A stretch of 64,000 nt of DNA from Limanda limanda (Eukaryota > Chordata > Actinopteri > Pleuronectiformes > Pleuronectidae). Position 1 is the first letter of the stretch. Each line of letters opens with the position of its first letter. Below are positions 52,601-61,327 of this stretch, piece after piece. The position numbers were made by a program, and so were the translations under genes. Below the pieces are notes generated by a model that was given only the letters and a program-made list of their open reading frames with translations, was not told the origin of the DNA and searched no databases. Where the stretch lies: contig NC_083649.1 of NCBI RefSeq assembly GCF_963576545.1, forward strand, positions 5,923,906 through 5,987,905, given 5' to 3'.

Positions 52601-55600
52601 AGAAGATCTCTCCGTGGGCCTGAAGAGACTTCAGACGGATGGTGTGGTTGTTGGAAGGACAGACGGGTGAAGCAGGGAAAAGGGATGAAGCTCTATTTGT
52701 TCTGGTTTCCTAGTGCTGCTGTCAGTCACTGTCTTCCTGTTAAATGTCTCTGAAGGGCACAGACAGAAAAGTCTCCAAAAAGTTCTGGTGCTCAGGAGGA
52801 AAAGTGGGGAAACATGCATTACCATCATCATTAAACTGGTGCGTGACCTTTTTTAAGATCCAGGTGTAAGGGCCAGAGGAGAGCCGAGGCAAACTCAATC
52901 TGTGGAAATGTCTGAGATGTTCCCAACTTTTTTCCACCTTTTCCTCGCTCTCCTCCTGAGATAAAACTAGATCGTTGTCGGTGATAAATGTGAGATGGAG
53001 CCCTCGAGTTCTCCGTCATGTCTTACTCCCTCTTCTTCTTTCCTCCCTCCCTCTGCTACAGTAACAACGTCGTCCTTGAAACGGGCGATAAGTACGGCCT
53101 GAACGAGGACGGCTCAGAACTGGAAATCAAAGATGTCACGAAAGTGGATGAAGGAGAATACACTTGCATCGCCAAGAACAAGGCCGGGGAGAAGGCGGAG
53201 GAAGTCAGCCTCAACGTGTTTGGTAAGAGAATATATATTTCCATCATCTTTGTGGCTCTCTCTTTCTCTCTCCCTGGTCTTTTTCTCTTTCTACTTATTG
53301 ACATTCGCTGTGGACGCTCTTCTGCTTCTCCAGTGACGTGTTGCAGAGTGACACAGCCCCAACGTACAGTTTAAAGAAAAGCATGTCCTGTTGGAAAGTA
53401 ATTAAGCCGGCCCTCAGGACGCTCAGAGATATCACACTAGACTTCCTCTCGATGAGGACATATGCATTGCAGCTCTGTCATAGCCCGTGTTAGTTGGGAA
53501 TTAAACCCTCTAAACACTCTAAGGAATTTAACAGTGTGTTAAAAACCTGCACTAATGTCACGTTTTCTGTATAACCAATGGAAGAAATGGTCGTTTAAGG
53601 TGAAAGGTGTTGGAGTGATGAAAACCACAGAGAGTTATCAGACAACTTTTGCAGAAATATTGCTTTAAGATGCTGGTTAAGCAAGAATTACAACTAAATT
53701 AATATATTAATGAAGCCTCACATAGTTATTCGACTTTGATTCATTTTTTAAGCCAAATAACATGAAATTTGAAACATGCCAAACTGGCTGAACATGCTAA
53801 TATTTAATCAAACAATTACACAATCGAGTAAATTAAAGGAAATAGCTTCTTAGCTAATAAGTTTTGATGCTAACTTCATGTAGAACTAAGTAGATAGTCT
53901 GTCCGATATCCACTGCAGAAAGAGTTTCACATCTCTTTGGATCATAGAGGTTGTCGTAGGAATGAATATGTTTCTGGTTGACTCGTATATAAACAGAAAG
54001 TTGTAGAAACGAGGTGAAAGAGACCATCATTATTTCCCTCAGGAGTTGGTTGAGACCAAAAGCAAGCCAAAGAAAAGAGGAAAAGGAATTAATATGTTTA
54101 TTAAGCGTCCAGAAAACTTGACTGTTATGTTGTTTATTGTCTGAAAGGTGTACTTAACTTATTTAGAACTATAGCTTTAACATGCCACTTTATAAAATGT
54201 GTGCATTCACATTTTCTCCATTGCAAAAAGCAAAATAAAACCAGAGCAGGTTGTTGTAGAACGACAATAATTTACCTCCAGGGGACAACACTGAAATCAG
54301 ATATGAGCTGCAACCAGCAGAAGTACTGATAAGTATAAATATGTCTATAAAACCTGTTTCAGTAACGCTGTGGTGTCTTTTTCTGTTTTCCCAGTGCAAC
54401 CCAAGATCACCTACTTGAACAACCACACGGCCTCGGAGTTTGACGAGCAGGTGAGGCTGACCTGCGAGGCCTCGGGCGACCCCACCCCCACCATCGCCTG
54501 GAGCTTTCAGAACAGGGTGTTCACCGAAGGAGAGCAGGTACAGACTCCTCTTCTCTTAACTGAGATAATGACTTTTAAAACAGACCGACTAAGTCAAAGG
54601 GATAATTTTTTCAGCAAACCAGATGAAAATTAATGTCCTTATGTGGGAGCTATTGGGGCATAAAGAGCCTCTGCTGAGTCGTGGCCGGGACTGAATTCCT
54701 CTAACATCATTAAATAACAGCAGAGTTTCTTCAATAAGGAATCTAAGGCAGCTCAGGGCCTTTGGATAGAAATGTCCAAACGCCCTTTCACACCAGCACA
54801 CTGCAGAAAGGAATAAAGGTTTGAATCCATGTAATACATTTATGCAAGACATTTCAAATCTCTCCTCCTGCTCTGTGCCGCTGCCTTTGATGATGAAAGT
54901 CTCCTCTACTGTATATTAGAGGAAAAACACAAAGCTTTCTTTAAAGCTTTTTTTTAATATAATTCTAAAGTTTCTAAAGCATGAATAAATTCATAAAGCT
55001 TCTTTCTAGGAATAGTGCATTGCATTTAATTAAATTAAATTGAATGCAGAGTAAACAGAGGAACAGACACTGGGAACCAGCTGTGCTCCAGTCCAACCAA
55101 GATGGGTTTTTAGGGTTAATATATCAATAATTAAAATATTTTAGATACCGATATATCAGCAGATAAATTTATCAAAACGTTTTATCAAACCCTCGTAAGA
55201 AGGAAACGTAATTAAGGCTTGATATGTTAAATTTAAACCAAATTACAAATACAATCAAGATTCAAACATAAATGCACATTATTCTATATAATAATCATAT
55301 CAGCGCAGCTCGGAGAAAACCTCGATCGTTTTGTCCAGTTCACGAATCATCGAGCGTTTCATCGACACGTTGAGACGAAGCTGTCGTCGACAAACTTCGG
55401 GCGAAATTGTCGTTTACTCCAGAAAAACCAGGAAGTGACTTCAATCCATCACGGGAGCTAACGCATCTTCTCATATTGACATTGATGCGTGTGAACCAGA
55501 TCACTCACTTTATTCTCATTTAATCTTGGAATTCATTGCCGTCGACCTTGTTTCCCCCCCCCCCGTCCATCGCACATCATTAAAAGCCAATCACTCGGCC

Positions 55601-58600
55601 AATAAACTGCTGACGCTGCTGTTTTCGTTGCCGACCTCGACCTTAATTGCGTCGCCACCTGAACGTGCTCGTTGTACAGTCGCATTCCGATTCCTCCGTC
55701 TCTCTCTAAACTTTCAACATCCTCCTCTAATGCCCCTGGACGTGCATGAGCGATCGTATACTCCTCCATCCTGAGTGGAAGAGGAGAGAGAGAGAGAGAG
55801 AGAGTGATGATTAAACCAATATCCAGCCGCTGCAAACGCCATGATATTCTCCAGCGTTATTAGGAGTGTATGCAACAGTTCACTCAGCATTTAAAATGGA
55901 ACTGTTGCTGCTACAATCGCTACGATAATGGCTCAGAATTCATTGAAAGTTAAGTGAGACCAAGTCGAACGAGAGAAAAACGATTTCAGTCAAACTAGTT
56001 TAATTATTTCTGTGTAACAATCTGGAGACCGTAAGTCAATCTCCGTTTCAAAACCCGACTTTTATGACCTCAATTATGATTCTGAGGCAAACTGTTGTAA
56101 TGATCCGGGGTGGAGACGAGGGGGGGGGGGCACATTAGTCTGAGGATTTGATACAAGTATGAAGTCTGTTTCATAGAAAGATAGATACGATAGGTAACAT
56201 AGATATAAAATAATCCATTGATACAATAGATGATGCGAATGATACAATAATTGCGATATAATAGATAAAATACGATTGGATTTGATTTGATATGATGCAA
56301 TACGATAGATACGATATGATTGTTGCAATATGATAGATACAATATGATAGCATAGATAGCATAGATACAATATAATAAGATACAATATAATATGTTGCAA
56401 TATAATAGATACAATACCATAGATATGATTCGTTGTAACATGATAGATACAGTACGACAAGATAGGTAGCATAGATACAATTAGATTTGATTGAATATGA
56501 TATGACACAATATGATACTCTACCATGTAATGAATGAATATCAATGAATCTTTCTGTCTGTAGCCACATACAATTTCAATTAGGTCAAATTTTGGGTTCA
56601 GCATCTTGCCGAAGGTATTGGAGTGGGATTTGAGCCCCTGACCTTCTAGTTGGAGGACCACTGCTCTACCTGCTCAGCCACAGCCTCCGTAAATGATATA
56701 AAATGAGAGATAGGATATGATATGATAGATGCGATACGATAGATACAATACATTGCGATACAATACAATACGACAGATGGATAAATGGATAGAAGGATAG
56801 AAATAAAGACCTCATCACAAAATAGGATTCTCCTTGAGATTTCTATTTGAACAGCAAATTGCTGCATGAAGCCACATATACGGTTTGCAGGTCTTTGTCC
56901 TGCTCTTCAGTATTTGTCTCGTGGTGTCCTTCAGCAGAGCAGCAGATAACATTGGATTCGAGCTTTCACCATAGAACACGTCGAAAGGCTCCTGATGCGG
57001 GAGCCGTGGATATCATCCTTGTGCGTTTCCTCCCCGTCACACTGGTCCCAGCACGTCGGCGGCTGCCAGCCTGAAGAGAGAATATGATCCCGAGCCTATT
57101 GTGGTGCCCTTATCAGCTCATTAAAATGGAATAATTTTGAAAAATCCATCTTAATGGTCCATTGTGACACGTGCATGGTGCGAGCAGGAGATGGATTAGT
57201 CACTTCAGAGCTGTAATTTTCTGCTGTGAATGCAGTAAACAGTATTAAGATAATTACCTTGCTGCCGGTAGCAGGTCTGCGGATGGAAGAGAAACACGTC
57301 TGCCTCCGCTCGCAGCTAAAAGAGCTGCAGCAAGAGATGAGGTATTATTATACATCTTCATATTACTTCTGATAATAAGGGAATTTACCGTAGGTGCGAG
57401 CTATATTACCCTCTGCATATTCTCCCTCTCGTTGAGTTACGGAGTGATTCACAGCCTTTGGAGAATTTGCAACTGGGCCACGAGGGCACAATATGATTTG
57501 GCAAAAAAGGCTAAATTATTATAATATGACTTAATACCTTATAACGGGCTATTTTATCTGTAATACCCTTGAATATGCCCGAGTCTGTGCTACGGTTTAA
57601 ATCACTCCCTGAAATAGCCAATATTATAAATTTTTTAATAAAAGTAGGTCATTATCGTATGTGAGGTAAACCGGCTCTTTATCACTTTTAAGAAATGAAC
57701 ATTGCATGAAGTCGCCTGGAGGCTTCCACCTGCTGCGCTGCTCACAGCTTCATGTGGTCGAGACAGAAAATAACACATCTAATCTTTGACTTCTTCTTTA
57801 ATTTTCCTGCTCAGCCACATCCTCGAAATGCAACTGTCTGTGTGAAAATGGTTCATCCACCACGGTTGTTATGCACCGTGACAAATGATGTACGCGTGGA
57901 ACAGTAAGGTGGACTATTCCTGGAGTGAGTGCAGTGAGAGCACCTGTCCTGTCTGGTCCCAGAGGACAGGACGGGGCGCAGTGTCCTACTTCACTTTGCA
58001 GCTCTGTCCGGCTGTATTCAGAGAACACAGGGCAATGAATTATCCCTTAAAGCTGCAACACAAGTCTAACATCAGATAGTATCATCGTAAAACTATTCAA
58101 TCTTGATGTAACGTTAAATCGATTTTAAGATTTCTAGAATCTTATCCAGAAAGAATGAACGATCTATAAAAAGAACAAATCTCATGAAAAGACCAAAAAA
58201 GTTGTTCTGAGAATAGCTTGGCACAGTAGTTTGTTGGGCAAACCCAACATAATAGTTAAATCACAATTGATTGACTCTTTCTTACTGTCAACCCAAAACT
58301 TATTCAATGTTGGATATGATATATGATATATGATATTTAGTGTGTGGATTTGATGGTAGTGTTACATCAACCACACTCATGGACTCCTTCGATGCTAACT
58401 TCACATCGAGGAGCACAGTAGAAATAAGTTTAGTTTTGCTTATCCTTGACTTTTGCTTCTCTTCATTGATAGTTTATCACAATAATTCAAGAGAGCTTCT
58501 GTAGTTTAGTTTTTTATTAATATATATAGTTTTTGCACAAAAAAAAAATTATCCCGCAGTCACACAGACAGTCAGGAATTATAACTGTTTATTAGGATGC

Positions 58601-61327
58601 ATGTGTTGTGACTATATCATTCATTCTTATATTGGTTCAAGAGATAATTTCATTAAAAGTTGTGTGATGATTGGTGAATACAAAAAAGTGAAATAAAACA
58701 CAGCATCCAAGGTTTCTTTGCTTTAACCCAAAGAGCCACAAACATGTTTTTGTGTTTTGTCAAAATTAAACCGGACTCACTTTTTCAAACTTTTGAACCT
58801 TGTGGCAGTGCAATGACATTTTAAGAAAATATATCCTGTGTCAAAAATAACAAATATACTTCTATGATTAACAGCCATCTTATGCACCTTTTCATCTTTG
58901 GGTTATTTATGTAGATATTTTCCCATAAATTTAATTCCTTGAAAAGTTAAACTCCTTTTGGCTTTTCTTGGAACGAACCAGAATCCACCTGATTATGTGG
59001 CTGTTTGTCATTTACCAGGCGTGCTAATGTCATTCCACAACCACCGGTGATCTTTCAAAGCTTTGGCACAGTCACACGAGCCGTCAAGCTGCTTTTCTCA
59101 AAAAATAAATCTCAGACTCAACTTTAAATGAACGGCAACCTGCCAATAGCATTTCAACATCACGCCTAATTAGTAAACGAAGCGCGTGAGTCTCGGTGAA
59201 AAGAGTCGAAGAAGCTGAAATGAACTTGGAATGTGAACAAACCCACAATCGGCAAAGACGGATGAAATCTGAAATTTCCAAACAGTCACGGAGTTGGCGG
59301 CAGTTTTTATTTTTTACCTGACGGTGCAGCGCAGCCTAATGCGGCGTGGTGAATCTGGTGCTGTGCCAAAAGTTGTGATGCATGAGAAAAAAGTGTTTCC
59401 CCTGGCGATGCGTCTCCACCTCAGTTTGATGCCAGGAGAAAAAAAAACACGGGAAGATAATGGCTCTGCCGTGGTAAACATTTCACAGAATCACAAAGAG
59501 TGACAGAGGAGTCTAAGTAGTTTGCTCGCGGCGTCGGAGCGACTCTAGTTTCACACTCGTTTGATTCTGAAAGACCTCAAGGCCGGAATGGGACAAACTT
59601 CCCATTTTTAGCTCTTACGAGACGCTTCCGTGAACAATAAAATCATCACTGTGATGTTTTTTTTAAAAATATGCAAACTGAGTCACACGGGAGAGATATT
59701 ATCAGAAGAGAGGGAATAAAATTGAATAGTTTGTCCCATTAACTGTGTGATTCATCACTGTCAATCAGTGGAAGCGCTCACTCAGCACATTCACGCCCTC
59801 GAGTTACTGGACGTGATGCTCGACCTGAAAAAACAGGACTCGCACCCGTTCTCCCGTTCACATCTGTCATCGACTCGTCATCCTGCTCGTCCACATCCAT
59901 CACTGTCACATTCATTTTGGATTTAATGCTGCCGTCATCTGGAAATCACGCTGATCACCCGGCGCTCGCTGTCACTAATTCTAATCGTTTAAGCGTCCTC
60001 CATTGTGCCATCACATCCAAAAATATAAAATCACAATGATGTGCGACGACAGGACAATCAGCTTTCACTGTGACTCTAGTAGAAAGTAAAGTGAATTAAT
60101 CACCGTGTCATCTACTGAGACAGGATTTTTGATGTTCGATTTCATCCCGTAAACTTTTATCAACACGTGAGATTATGAATATGTGTATGTACCTGTTATC
60201 AACACAAAAAAATTGATTGGTTAATGAAAACACTGCCATGATGATGTGGACTCAGATAACAAAATCAAAGTCTAAAGATTAGGGTAATTGCTCAGGTGTT
60301 ATTAAAGTTAAAGTTCTCTGTTTTGTTTAGTGTGCGTCTAAATTCTAAATTCTCTCTCTACACAAAACATGAATTAATAATGAACCAAAAAAGCCTCTGA
60401 TGCTGTTTTTGGAAACAATAAGCTCCAGTTTGACCTTTTTGACCTGTTTCTGTAAATATATGTAAAACAACAACACTATAACAACAAGAAGAAAAACCTC
60501 ACACTCCATGATGTCAGATTTTAATATTGTTTACTATTGAATATTTAAATACAGTGGTATAATTTATTCATGACAAAACATATTCATACTCGTAGCAAAA
60601 ACATGTTGGTGGAAATAATTCAGGCTTGTCCAATGAGAACCGGCTTTAATCCTCCTCATTTGTTTGCTTCTACATCTTAAACCCACAGCTATGAATCATA
60701 TATACACGTATTGCTTTGGACTTGATAATTAAGTTTCATAATTAATCACTTTGAACAGTAAGTTGCTCTCAGACAGCTTCAGTTTCCTGGTGTAAACTCA
60801 GCTCCTTCACCGGATCCCTGGTTATTTCCCTGTTGTTCTTTACAGTCCACGTCTGTTCACCATGTTCACATAGAAACACGTGTAGCTGCTTCACATCTGC
60901 ATAATTGTTATTATTTTCAACAATACACAACCTAAATATGACTTTGATGGATCACCTCATTCACTGGCAGTTTTATAAATCAGCGCAACTTGATTGTTCT
61001 ATAATTGAAAACATATGCAAAACAAAAACAACTGGCTGATAACCAGAAAATTGCTTTTTTTTTCCTCTGATATTATTATTATTATTCTGATGTGTCCTGG
61101 AGAGTGAGGAGCAGCAATGTGTAGAGAATCTGTTTCTGTAGTTAATGACATTAGAATTGGTGAAGTCTCTGCTGTGCTCTGTGAGAACTGAACTCCTGCA
61201 GGTTCATCCAGTCTCTGTGGCTCCTCCTCAAACATCTCACTCTGCTGCACTGTGCCGCTCTTTGTTTTTGCTTCCTCCATCTTTCTGTTCCTTCTAGGAT
61301 TCGTGGACGCGACCAGACAAATACGAG
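42164..61327 (+). CDS. ncam1: Neural cell adhesion molecule 1, partial gene: Ig1 to first half of Ig4, plus optional VASE exon
   Basis: Exons at 42164-42238, 43958-44167, 45144-45287, 48694-48831, 49787-49904, 53062-53222, 54395-54537 and optional 61298-61327 join into one open frame of 329 residues (339 with VASE). NCAM1 is a cell-surface immunoglobulin-superfamily protein with five Ig and two fibronectin III domains that mediates homophilic adhesion and neurite growth. Here Ig1, Ig2 and Ig3 are complete, with Cys pairs at residues 23/76, 118/168 and 214/263. Ig4 has only its first Cys (305). Motifs such as [29 protein letters not shown] and QPKITY favour NCAM1 over NCAM2 by comparison with the families as I know them. 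Missing are the signal-peptide exon upstream and the rest of Ig4, Ig5, FNIII and membrane exons downstream. The a or b teleost paralogue cannot be decided from this window. Confidence 0.95.
42239..43957 (+). other. Intron between ncam1 exons 2 and 3
   Basis: The intron is 1719 bp with donor GTAAGA and acceptor CTCCTCAG. It contains a dispersed repeat at about 42755-42935 (listed separately). Apart from a purine-rich stretch near 42430-42520, I see nothing else that looks like a gene or a structured element. Confidence 0.85.
42755..42935 (+). repeat. Dispersed teleost repeat carrying a DR1 motif (copy 2)
   Basis: The stretch contains the string GAACGCCTTGAGGGAAT, then ACTCAAGGGTGAGCTGATTG, then GGGTCAAAGGTCAAAG and a GTGGCCTCACAAAACTTAT segment. 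The same order of segments recurs at about 49160-49400 and, in a more decayed form, near 13640-13800. I recognise it as a common interspersed repeat of spiny-rayed fish but cannot assign a family name. The boundaries are approximate. Confidence 0.7.
43958..44167 (+). CDS. ncam1: ncam1 exon 3: rest of Ig1
   Basis: The exon is 210 nt, after acceptor CTCCTCAG and before donor GTAAGT. The left-over G of exon 2 plus TG gives Val; 69 codons follow and one base remains. It starts [18 protein letters not shown] and contains [18 protein letters not shown], the classic DxAGxYxC end of an Ig domain. The conserved Trp is residue 34 and the second Cys is residue 76, 53 residues after the first. The exon ends at VQVKIF, the short linker into Ig2. 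GC content is visibly higher than in the flanking introns. Relative to the mammalian exon as I remember it, the loop after GDAKD is a few residues shorter. Confidence 0.95.
44168..45143 (+). other. Intron between ncam1 exons 3 and 4
   Basis: The intron is 976 bp. Its acceptor follows a run of C (about 45128-45139) ending in CACAG. A 10-bp unit, TGCTTTTAAT, is repeated three times near 44405-44436. No other feature was seen. Confidence 0.85.
45144..45287 (+). CDS. ncam1: ncam1 exon 4: first half of Ig2
   Basis: The exon is 144 nt in the same phase class as its neighbours (two bases in, one base out), with donor GTGAGC. It encodes [14 protein letters not shown], then [15 protein letters not shown], then [19 protein letters not shown]. 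The first Ig2 Cys is residue 118 and the domain Trp is residue 130. KHKG and the following Lys residues belong to the basic face of Ig2 that binds heparin and heparan sulfate in the family. Mammalian NCAM1 has the basic pair KKDV where this protein has AKDV, but a Lys appears four residues earlier (GAKI), so the basic character is roughly kept. Confidence 0.95.
45700..45950 (+). repeat. Dispersed teleost repeat, copy 2 (GAGGAGCTGCAGCAGTGGA type)
   Basis: It includes a 34-bp block at 45858-45891 that is identical to 5776-5809. The preceding text (GGGGGACCTTAAAGAGATAG) and the following text resemble a frequent non-autonomous element of spiny-rayed fish. Ends are not resolved. Confidence 0.6.
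46609..46684 (+). repeat. (TG)38 microsatellite
   Basis: An uninterrupted TG dinucleotide tract of 76 bp lies in intron 4 of ncam1. Open frames over it (CVCV or HTHT) are artefacts of the repeat. It can adopt Z-DNA-like structure and is likely polymorphic. Confidence 0.97.
47446..47460 (+). repeat. (AT)n microsatellite
   Basis: A short alternating AT run in intron 4 of ncam1, just upstream of a 21-bp tandem repeat. Confidence 0.85.
47475..47532 (+). repeat. 21-bp tandem repeat, 2.8 copies
   Basis: The unit AAAAGGTCATAAACAATCAT plus T occurs at 47475-47495 and 47496-47516 without a mismatch. A third, shortened unit ends at 47532. Each unit holds an AGGTCA half-site. Confidence 0.9.
48694..48831 (+). 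CDS. ncam1: ncam1 exon 5: second half of Ig2
   Basis: The exon is 138 nt, after TGTTTCTAG and before GTGAGC. The join restores Val, giving [21 protein letters not shown], then [19 protein letters not shown], ending at VIIN. The second Ig2 Cys is residue 168. IKKTDEG and ARGEIDF are strong family landmarks. The exon adds more of the basic heparin-binding surface (RFK, IRAIKK). An open reading frame starting upstream at 48648 is only intron read-through; the splice acceptor and the phase fit from exon 4 set the true start. Confidence 0.95.
48832..49786 (+). other. Intron between ncam1 exons 5 and 6
   Basis: The intron is 955 bp with donor GTGAGC and acceptor TGTCTCAG. A C-rich patch (about 48859-48885) lies just after the donor. 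Most of the second half is the dispersed repeat listed at 49160-49400. Confidence 0.85.
49160..49400 (+). repeat. Dispersed teleost repeat carrying a DR1 motif (copy 3)
   Basis: It shares with 42755-42935 the order GAATGCCTTCAGGGAATTTC, GACTCAAGGATGAACTGATA, AGGTCAAAGGTCAAAGTCA and CTCACAAAGTATG, and continues further to GTGTCAAAGGTCACACTGAC. It is less decayed at the right end than copy 2. The boundaries are approximate. Confidence 0.7.
49787..49904 (+). CDS. ncam1: ncam1 exon 6: first half of Ig3
   Basis: The exon is 118 nt, after CTGTCTCAG and before donor GTACGT. It reads [19 protein letters not shown] then [20 protein letters not shown] and leaves two bases, so this junction differs in phase from the others. 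The first Ig3 Cys is residue 214 and the Trp is 226. An N-glycosylation sequon (NAT) is at residue 201, matching a site position known in mammalian NCAM1. An alternative GT five bases downstream would give a poor donor, so the end at 49904 is preferred. Confidence 0.93.
49905..53061 (+). other. Intron between ncam1 exons 6 and 7
   Basis: The intron is 3157 bp with donor GTACGT and acceptor CTCTGCTACAG. I find no convincing repeat family, gene or RNA in it. Short direct copies of AAGGTAGCACCTT occur near 50849 and 50881. Confidence 0.8.
53062..53222 (+). CDS. ncam1: ncam1 exon 7: second half of Ig3
   Basis: The exon is 161 nt. One incoming base completes His (CA plus T), then [39 protein letters not shown] and [14 protein letters not shown] follow, leaving one base before donor GTAAGA. 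The second Ig3 Cys is residue 263. [17 protein letters not shown] aligns with the mammalian KVDKNDEAEYICIAENKAGE region. From the Ig3 Trp to the KY pair there are 14 residues here against 17 in the human protein as I recall it, so the acidic C-C' loop of Ig3 is three residues shorter and less acidic. Confidence 0.94.
53223..54394 (+). other. Intron between ncam1 exons 7 and 8
   Basis: The intron is 1172 bp with donor GTAAGA and acceptor TTTTCCCAG. It starts with a pyrimidine-rich CT stretch at about 53255-53295. Nothing else was recognised. Confidence 0.85.
54395..54537 (+). CDS. ncam1: ncam1 exon 8: first half of Ig4
   Basis: The exon is 143 nt, after TTCTGTTTTCCCAG and before donor GTACAG. 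It reads [38 protein letters not shown] and [10 protein letters not shown], and ends exactly on a codon boundary (phase 0). The first Ig4 Cys is residue 305 and the Trp is 317. NHT (residue 291) is a predicted N-glycosylation site and sits where mammals have NQT. Ending at phase 0 after an E-E/G-x-K/Q strand is the place where the mammalian gene inserts the VASE exon. The rest of Ig4 is not in the window. Confidence 0.95.
55784..55804 (+). repeat. (GA)n microsatellite
   Basis: A run of about ten GA units in the intron downstream of ncam1 exon 8. Confidence 0.85.
56160..56560 (+). repeat. Degenerate GATA-type satellite, left block
   Basis: Hundreds of bases are built from loosely repeated GATACAATA, GATACGATA and GATATGATA words with no fixed period. 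The long minus-strand open frames here, rich in Ile, Tyr and Ser, are products of the repeat. The block resumes at 56695-56790 on the far side of a tRNA-like element. Confidence 0.85.
56592..56688 (-). mobile_element. tRNA-derived SINE-like element
   Basis: Read on the minus strand, it begins GGCTGTGGCTGAGCAGGTAG, which resembles an RNA polymerase III A box. It continues to GGGGCTCAAATCCC, which resembles a B box, and then AAGATGCTGAACCC. This is the layout of a tRNA-like repeat that I know to be very frequent in teleosts. It is too degenerate in the B box to be a working tRNA gene. Confidence 0.65.
56695..56790 (+). repeat. Degenerate GATA-type satellite, right block
   Basis: The same GATATGATA, GATGCGATA and GATACAATA words as in the left block, ending in a few GGATAGAAGGATAGAAATA units. 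Confidence 0.8.
61298..61327 (+). CDS. ncam1: ncam1 VASE (pi) alternative mini-exon, Ig4 insertion
   Basis: Exactly 30 nt lie between a strong pyrimidine-rich acceptor (TTTCTGTTCCTTCTAG) and a donor GTATGG. Read in phase 0, the phase left by exon 8, it encodes [10 protein letters not shown]. The mammalian VASE exon of NCAM1 is also 30 nt, lies in the same intron and encodes ASWTRPEKQE. Seven of ten residues are identical, including the core SWTRP. In mammals inclusion of VASE rises as the nervous system matures and dampens NCAM-driven neurite growth. Here I infer an optional exon because both inclusion and skipping keep the frame. A longer open frame across this site (61252-61482) is in a different phase and is not real. 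Confidence 0.88.

Larger units (their letters stand above)
54538..61297 (+). other. Intron between ncam1 exon 8 and the VASE exon
   Basis: The intron is 6760 bp. It contains a short GA tract (55784-55804), the degenerate GATA-like satellite with an embedded tRNA-like SINE (56160-56790), and a stretch at 57080-57560 of balanced, repeat-free sequence. I scanned it for the second half of Ig4 (a TLDGHM-like start and a DAGEYxC end) and did not find it. Confidence 0.8.

Noticed and set aside
56074..56661. 195-codon minus-strand frame rich in Ile, Tyr and Ser
   Set aside because: It is an artefact of the GATA-like satellite; two other minus-strand frames over the same DNA are equally long.
56592..56688. 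A functional tRNA gene on the minus strand
   Set aside because: The A and B boxes are recognisable, but the stems needed for a cloverleaf do not pair and the B box is degenerate, so it is a SINE-type relic.
57885..58079. WSECSESTC motif resembling a thrombospondin type 1 repeat
   Set aside because: The spacing of Cys and the missing CGxG and arginine layers do not fit the TSR pattern, and there are no splice sites around it.
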